Part shown: positions 58,107-64,000 of the stretch, in pieces
Numbering within the stretch: the first letter of the stretch is position 1
Layout: every line of letters starts with the position of its first letter
Assembly: GCA_000611775.1 (NCBI GenBank)
Contig: KK106984.1
Location: 2,018,580-2,082,579 of the forward strand
Length of the DNA stretch: 64,000 nucleotides
Origin: Umbilicaria muhlenbergii
Taxonomy: Eukaryota > Ascomycota > Lecanoromycetes > Umbilicariales > Umbilicariaceae
Reading direction: 5' to 3'
Made by a program: the position numbers and the translations under genes
The notes under the pieces: model-generated
Databases searched by the model: none
Told to the model about the DNA's origin: nothing
What the model saw: only the letters and a program-made list of their open reading frames with translations

Positions 58107-59547
58107 AGAAGCGGATGTGCTGTAATTATATATAACCCAAGTTCAGTATTTGAAGAAGGCATCTGCAGTGGGCCGCCTGCTGTCAGGCACGGGGATTAGC
58201 CTTTGGGGGAGTGAGTCACAGAAGGGTGAGTAAGTCATTGTGAGGGCTATTCATCTCTATTCTTTACTGGATCAAGCAGTCTTAGACAAGGAGCACTACT
58301 GAGGCCTTGGGACGGAGCAGCTGGAAAGACTGCAAGCTAAAACGCTGCTGCCGGTTCTGCATCGCTGGGCTCAAGAATTAGGGTTGGGCAGCCACGGCCA
58401 GGGGGTGAATCACGCTGTAGTACCTTCCGCATTGAGGACCAGCTGCGTGAGAAGGCTATTAACAAAGATAAAGGTGGTGACGAAGAAGGTTTTCGGCACA
58501 ACGTCACGTCTCTGTCCTAAGGAACCCTCATCGCCACAGGTGTGCCTCACTATATCAGACAAGAGATGCAGGAGATGCGGCAATAACACGATCAACCCTT
58601 TCTTTCACATCGCCATTTGCGCCTAACCCTTCCATCTGCTTGTGTTCGTCCGTGTCAGGTGCTTTGTTTGAGGACTTTATGATCTACAAGTAGTCATTAG
58701 GCTCTGTGCATACTCCGCCGCTTGGGGTACCTGGACTCAGACCGTGCAGGGGGGAAAGACAATACGCAGTTGAGCCATCCAGACAGAACAGCGGTATCTG
58801 ACTATATGGGAGTGGGGTCTCCGCAATCCATTGATTCTGGCGGTACCGGTATCAGGTCGTCGAGACAGGCCATTGGGTACCACTCCACGTCCAATACCAT
58901 CGCAACTTAACGCCTTTGTCCGGCATAGACAGGTGATCATATTTCCTCCCTACCGTTGGGCTGGGAGACCCAGTGAATATAACAGTGCGTTGGAGGTTCC
59001 CGGGGCCTGGTAAGGCAGGACAGCTCCAATCGCAGCTTTTTCTACACCTCTCTTTGTATGCGTTAAGCTTCACGGATACCAAACTTCTCCGGCACCTGCT
59101 TCTCGTTATCCTACCCAGAGAAGTCACGACCCCGCCTTGGAGTAAACATTTTATTCTTCGGGCCATTCACCGCCTTGTGTTCCGTCTGTCGGTATCCTAT
59201 AAGATGGGACGTGTCACCGAGATTGAAGGGGATATCTTCGCTGCGCCTCAGGATGCGGTGCTTATTCGTTAGTGGAACCTACCTTATAATCCCTTTTCTT
59301 GGTGTGGCCCTTGGTGTAGCGCGGTATATGTCCAACTTTGAACTAGAACTAATTTGGCGCTGTAAATAGACGCATGCAATTGCATAGGGGAATGGGGCAG
59401 CGGTGTGGCTCTACAGTTCAAGAAACGTGTAGGTTTCATTCTATTAGCTTTCAAGACCGCCGTGCTTCTCTCATTTTGGGCCCCGTGTGCTGTGGTCTTG
59501 TGGCCGTCTAGCGTAGTAGCCAGGCATCATTGCATTTCATTTGTGCA
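58107..59547. other. Intergenic region
   Basis: This follows the candidate MITE. Several overlapping ORFs of 60-104 codons occur on both strands with no domain or splice pattern; I support none. Confidence 0.5.
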
Positions 59548-60291
59548 ATGAAGAAGATGTTGACAGATCAACCACGGCCCCAGTACCCGGCTGCCTACGA
59601 TGTGTACCATGATCATTGCTTGGCATCCACTTCCACCGCCTCTCCGCATCCGCTTGAGGGCACAACACTTTTGATACCACCACAGCCCTCCTCGACTCCT
59701 GATAAAGAGGACTCTAGCTCCCATTGGATGGCCTGCCTTTTCACTAGCAACGGTTATGGCCGTAAGACGAAGAGAAAGGCCGGTGTGTCTTCGCCCAAAG
59801 CCATAGTCGCGAATACGGCAGCCGCACTGCGGGACTTAGAGGAGCAGCTCCAAGCGATAAAAGCTGAAGAATCACATGTTTGTGAAAAGAATGCACAAGT
59901 ACCACGGGAGGTTTGGAGCGTGCGGATTAACAGTGGCTCGTTTCATGTGCCATGGAAAGATACCAAAAGAGTATTGGAGGGGGGAGGGGTGGACATAGTG
60001 GTCGTAAGGCCACAAAGGGAAGTCGATGGACATCACGGCGCACAAAGAAGTAAGAAGAGACGCTCTGCCACTGAAGTGGTAGGCAGAGGAGAGAAGCGAT
60101 CACACTTTAAAAAGGCGGCAAAGTCAGATCAGATGACAGAGGCGTCCAAGGCCGACCGAACGAGACGTAAAGCTTTGCGAAGCCAGGGTGCAAAGGGTGT
60201 AGCGGTGAAAGTTGCAGAAGATGACGCGGCCGGGGACGCTGGTGCAGAGAGTGAAGCTGAGCCACTGGGCCGTCCAAAAAGGAAGCAATAG
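59548..60291 (+). CDS. Hypothetical basic protein, coiled coil and Lys/Arg-rich tail
   Basis: An intronless frame of 247 residues starts at MKKMLTDQPRPQYPAAYDVY. After a Ser/Pro-rich first part there is a short coiled coil (VANTAAALRDLEEQLQAIKA). A possible small folded segment (EVWSVRINSGSFHVPWKDTK, then VDIVVVRP) follows, and finally a strongly basic tail with SKKRRSATEV, KKAAKSD and RPKRKQ. The basic clusters would serve as nuclear localisation signals. I do not recognise the family. The frame is longer than the random ORFs nearby, which is the main support; an uninterrupted non-coding frame cannot be excluded. Confidence 0.42.
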   Translation: MKKMLTDQPRPQYPAAYDVYHDHCLASTSTASPHPLEGTTLLIPPQPSSTPDKEDSSSHWMACLFTSNGYGRKTKRKAGVSSPKAIVANTAAALRDLEEQLQAIKAEESHVCEKNAQVPREVWSVRINSGSFHVPWKDTKRVLEGGGVDIVVVRPQREVDGHHGAQRSKKRRSATEVVGRGEKRSHFKKAAKSDQMTEASKADRTRRKALRSQGAKGVAVKVAEDDAAGDAGAESEAEPLGRPKRKQ

Positions 60292-60964
60292 AGATGGAAT
60301 GTCCGTTCGCAAATGGGCCCGCCGGCGTGGGATCTGTGATTCTGTCATATCCCTAGACATGTTCTGGTTCTCCGCAGCGAACAGTCCAGGCCGTGTTGAG
60401 TGCCATCTCCATCAAGAGGGCTAGTGCCTTGTGTAATGCGCATTCCCTGCTCTCTTGCCGAAGTGTGCGCCTTCACTGAAAAGCAGGCCTGCATTCATAA
60501 CACGTGGGTAACCTTAATGGAGGCTCGTGTCCAGCGGTGCTGCCAAACCCACAACGCAATACCAGAACATACCTCGGATGAAATGGTCGAAGAGATGAGC
60601 AGCATATATGGAAAAGACCCGCAAAAATGCACAATGACGTTTTTTACTCAGGACAACAGCAGCGGTGACGGTAGATAGCGGGCCAAAGGTTTGGGAAGGT
60701 ATTGGCAGCGCAGGCTTCTTAAGGAAACACCTCCGGTCAAGAAAAGTTGCTGGCACCAACCATTATTCAACTTGAAGCAGTTGAGTCAAGAGCTGGGCAA
60801 TGTGACCGCAGTCACGTACGGAGTGGACTTGAAATTCATTGCGTGCGCGTTGCCACTTCCTCTTCCAGAATGTGGCATGCTTGAACCATAAAGTTCTGAT
60901 GTCAATACAATTGACATTCCTTCTAACATAAAGCATTTCGTTCTCCTCCCATCACCATAACAAG
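60292..60964. other. Intergenic region
   Basis: This lies upstream of the SRA-domain gene. A 92-codon ORF at 60400-60678 has no recognisable features and is not called. Confidence 0.5.
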
Positions 60965-62402
60965 ATGGATTCAGAATCTGCAGACCAGCCCAGCGCGGCG
61001 AGGGCGCTTTTCCCATTGCCCAAGATTCACTACTCACTGATATCCCCCAAGTCCGTCTTCGTTAGCCAGAGAGATAGTCTCACTCCTCAAGCTATTCGGT
61101 ACTGGGCGAGATGGGTTCGCGATGTGATGGCACCATGTCTCGCTCGCGAAAGCTATACCAGTCTGAGTGAGGATCACCTATCCAGCTTCCTTATCTTCTT
61201 CGCCGATCTCCGCTATGCTCCGGTGACAATCGACTCTCTGAGGAATTCCCGCATCCATTCGGCTTTGGGGCATATCGTAGAGCAAAAGATGAGGTGGCCA
61301 GACTGGGTAGTCCAGGAGGCCCAAGAGCTACTCCAAGATTGGGAGAAAGAGCTCGGAAACTTGAGGTCGATAAGAGCAGACCTCTGGGGTCCAGGCGGGC
61401 GTCTGGAAGGTGTGAAAGAGCCGGACGAATGGCAGACTTCCACTCTGTGGGGAAACAATTTCAGCAGGCGGGATTCCTCAGATGGAGACACAACTGCCAC
61501 GGACAAGCCCAGTGGATCTGAGGATGTGAAAGAAGGCGAGGGTTCCCCAGGACCATACGTGTTTGGACACAACGGGACTGCAGTCGGAGGGTGGGTCATG
61601 CTCCGGAAGATCCTCACCTACTGTAGACCAACGCACTAACTCCGGACTCTAGCTGGTGGATCCACCCGGCAGCTGCACATCGCGACGGCGTCATCGATGC
61701 ATCGACGAGAGGCATCACGGCAGACAAAGACGGCGCGTACGCGATCCTGATGACAGATGGCGAAGAAGTGAAGACCGGCCGACACGATGTGATCAAGTAC
61801 AAGGCCGTGCAGACAGATCCGGGCCTTTTCAAGCTCATGCGAGGTGTTGCCAGCCGTAACCCAGTTCGTATTCTGCGTACCTGGCGGTTGAAGTCGCCGT
61901 GGGCTCCACTAGGAGGGTTGCGATATGACGGGCTGTAGGTAACCCAAGCACCTATTGCAACGTGTGGCCGCTGATATGGCCTCGTCCTAGATATCGAGTC
62001 CTCGGCTACAGCGTCCATCTCACCACTGACGATAGAAGAGTGGATAGCTGGCATTACCACTTCGAGTTGCAAAGACATATTGACCAAAAATCCTTCGAGA
62101 GAACGCTCCTACATCCATGCGCACATGAGTTGGATGATTGGAACGATTATCAGAAGCTAAAGGGAAGCAATCAAGGAGAAGGTCTAATGTCGCTGCTTTT
62201 TGCGACGCACGAGAGGAAGTCGCCAGCATTCATGATGGCCGACAGCGACACGGATAGGAAGTTGTCCACCGCCAGCGACAGTACGGCCAGATCGCCCTCG
62301 ATCACTGCCACCGAGAGCGCAGCTGATCGAACGCTGTCAGTGGATAGCGGATACTTCACCAGGCGAGAATCCGATACTCCGAATGGAGAAGAGGATTTGT
62401 AG
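60965..62402 (+). CDS. SRA/YDG-domain protein
   Basis: Three exons (60965-61590, 61653-61934, 61991-62402) give 439 residues. An N-terminal helical part of about 165 residues (LTPQAIRYWARWVRDVMAPC, DWVVQEAQELLQDWEKELGN) precedes an acidic linker. The SRA/YDG fold follows: PYVFGHNGTAVGGWWIHPAA, HRDGVIDASTRGI, DGAYAILMTDGEE, NPVRILRTW and LRYDGLYRVLGYSVHLT, ending in WHYHFELQR. The last 100 residues are Ser/Thr-rich. SRA domains bind modified cytosine in DNA (UHRF1, plant SUVH, bacterial McrBC relatives). Stand-alone fungal versions are common but uncharacterised, and no RING, SET or nuclease domain is fused here. Both introns have good borders; the first carries CACTAAC. Confidence 0.85.
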
Positions 62403-63946
62403 GCGGTAGACAGTGGAGATAGAGAAGAGAACAGAGGAGAATCTTGGAAGATGAGAGGCGAAATTGTCAGGAGACGGGGAAGGGAGAGCGAAACTGGGGC
62501 AGCACTGGGAGGGGCCCACACGGCGTTACGCATTGGGGTTCCATTGGGGGTTAGAGGAAACCAAGCATAGTTAGACGATACCCTCAGCAGTGCTGAGGGT
62601 AAAGATGCAAGAAAGATGCAAGCAGATAGGTATCAAATACATATGCCATGAGCGCCATCGTGGAGCTACCCTTGAAACTCGACGTCTTGCGTCTGCCATC
62701 TGCCACACAACTTCTGTGGCTATCTCCGCGCGCTTGCACGTGCCGACTACACGTACTCGGAGTAGAACGAAAAGTAAGCTCGGACCAGCCAGCGACTGGA
62801 TTAGGTTTAGTTGGCACGTGGTCTGCATACTGTTGGAGGTCGTATAAAACACAATAGGTTCAATTCCTATTGGCGCTACTTTTGTGGTCTAAGTGTGTTT
62901 TTACGACCTTTCTCATACCGCCTCTATTAACCTACGAGTAGCATTCCGTGGAAGACTCTTTCGATACGATCCGGCTTGTTCTGTACATGTAGCCTATGAC
63001 ACCGCTTCCACGCTCCGACCCAGTGACAGCATAGCGAGAGTGTGAAAGGTACGGTAGCGATCCTTAAGTATACTCCGAGTATAGATCGCTGCCCCGCATT
63101 ACGCAAACCCTACCAGAGTAGGCCAAGTGCATACTGTGGTAGGCGTTTGCAAGGAGCCGCATCCAAGGGTGAGATGCACCGAACATGTGAGCCGCGCACG
63201 GCTGCCAGAGAAGCCGACACACCGTCTCAAGTGCCCACGGGTGCGGCGGTGCTCACAGGGCGTGGAGGGGAAGAGAGCGATTGGTTCGTTCAAGCGAAGA
63301 TTCGCTTGAGTTGACTGCTGTGGGAAACGCCGAAGCGAGAATCCGCTGCTTCATCTTGGATTCCTGTCCGAGCTGTGCCAAATCCTCCTTCTCGCGAGCT
63401 GACTGGCGCCACTCTCAGCATCCTGTCGTGATTGCATGTCATCCAGACCTCTGGATTGCCCCGGGGCCGATCTTGACAGGTCATGGACCAGTCCAGCGGT
63501 GGACAGATGGCCCTGAGCCAGCTGCACGCCCCGGACCAGATTCGCGAATGATGAGTCGGACAAGTTGCATAGCCATGGTAGCAATACCATCTGTTTCGAG
63601 CAACGGCCGTAGAGAACCATGGCCAATCCTTCTCATTGGCAGTATCCAGAACTTGTGTTGCGATTCGGTCCTCGCATTCCTCCGACTGCCCCGATCTTTC
63701 ATCCGTCTCCTAGCCTCTGAAACTGGCGAAGCTTCCTCTTTGCTGTCTTCACCTTCCCATTCACGGGTATATAGTCTACCTCATCCACCTCACAAAGTAA
63801 CCCTCATCAAGCTACATCTCTTCTCCTGTCCCTAAAATCTCCTCTGCTATTGCTCAATTGTCCTCCCATTGATTATTATACGAAGCATCAGATCTTGTTA
63901 GGCTACACTCAATTCTTCACTGCCATACATAATAAAGAGAACGACC
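62403..63946. other. Intergenic region with promoter of the next gene
   Basis: No gene is supported. A TATATA at 63768-63773 followed by long C/T-rich stretches (about 63775-63880) is a typical fungal promoter and 5' UTR for the gene starting at 63947. An ORF at 63281-63835 overlaps this promoter and has no domain. Confidence 0.5.
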
Positions 63947-64000
63947 ATGACTCAGGCTCAACCACCCGTCGAACCTCTAAATTTCGAAAAGTCCGACAAC
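63947..64000 (+). CDS. Start of an unidentified gene, cut by the window end
   Basis: Eighteen codons beginning MTQAQPPVEPLNFEKSDN remain open to the last base. The A at -3 (ACCATGA), the upstream TATATA 180 bases before and the C/T-rich leader suggest a genuine start. Too little is present to assign a family. Confidence 0.5.
   Translation, partial: MTQAQPPVEPLNFEKSDN

Noticed and set aside
62853-62871. tRNA T-arm-like hairpin (AATAGG, loop TTCAATT, CCTATT) followed by GGCGCTA
   Set aside because: The T-arm is perfect and AGCGACT upstream partly pairs with TGGCGCT, but no anticodon stem-loop with a proper 5-bp stem can be formed between them, and D-arm pairing is poor. Not a functional tRNA by eye; a covariance-model scan would settle it.
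63281-63835. 184-codon plus-strand ORF
   Set aside because: It covers the TATA box and C/T-rich leader of the gene starting at 63947 and has no recognisable domain.

Overview
The window is nuclear DNA from a filamentous ascomycete (Pezizomycotina). Genes carry many short GT-AG introns of about 42-135 nt with CTAAC/CTAAT branch sites. The recognisable proteins (UTP10, NRDE-2, Arl3, Dus1, a Bni4-like C-terminus, Spd1/Sml1-type RNR inhibitor, AA11-like LPMO, a MIF-fold protein embedded in a long polypeptide) are of filamentous-fungal type. I could not assign a class or species. Exon models were joined by eye; for twelve multi-exon genes the summed exon lengths come out divisible by three, which supports them.

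Left part (about 0.2-11 kb) is an accessory-looking, defence-type neighbourhood. It holds a decayed ChaC gamma-glutamylcyclotransferase, a decayed fungal NLR-like gene (STAND N-terminal domain plus ankyrin repeats), an apparently intact NLR-like gene whose NTPase core has no readable P-loop, and an intact 8-exon AAA+ ATPase of the fungal DUF7025 type. A further protein consisting only of an NLR-type N-terminal domain lies at 20.5-21.4 kb.

The middle (11-26 kb) holds conserved genes: Arl3/ARFRP1 GTPase, a Bni4-like protein, tRNA-dihydrouridine synthase 1, and a UBA-like unknown gene that appears to end early by a frameshift. From 26.3 to 34.7 kb there is no gene I can support, only weak ORFs, small tandem repeats and one short GC-rich open island. 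This is followed by an uncharacterised Cys-rich membrane protein (34.8-36.1 kb) next to a Thr-rich stretch.

The right part (38.5-64 kb) is gene-dense and mostly housekeeping: a MIF-like protein, a 106-aa repeat protein split over three exons, a single-pass membrane protein with a PY motif, an LPMO, an RNR inhibitor, UTP10 (SSU processome) and NRDE-2 (nuclear RNA surveillance) transcribed divergently from a 251-bp interval, a 425-bp element with 17-bp perfect terminal inverted repeats (candidate MITE), a basic unknown protein, an SRA/YDG-domain protein, and the first codons of a gene cut by the window edge. No rRNA, convincing tRNA, CRISPR array or LTR element was seen.
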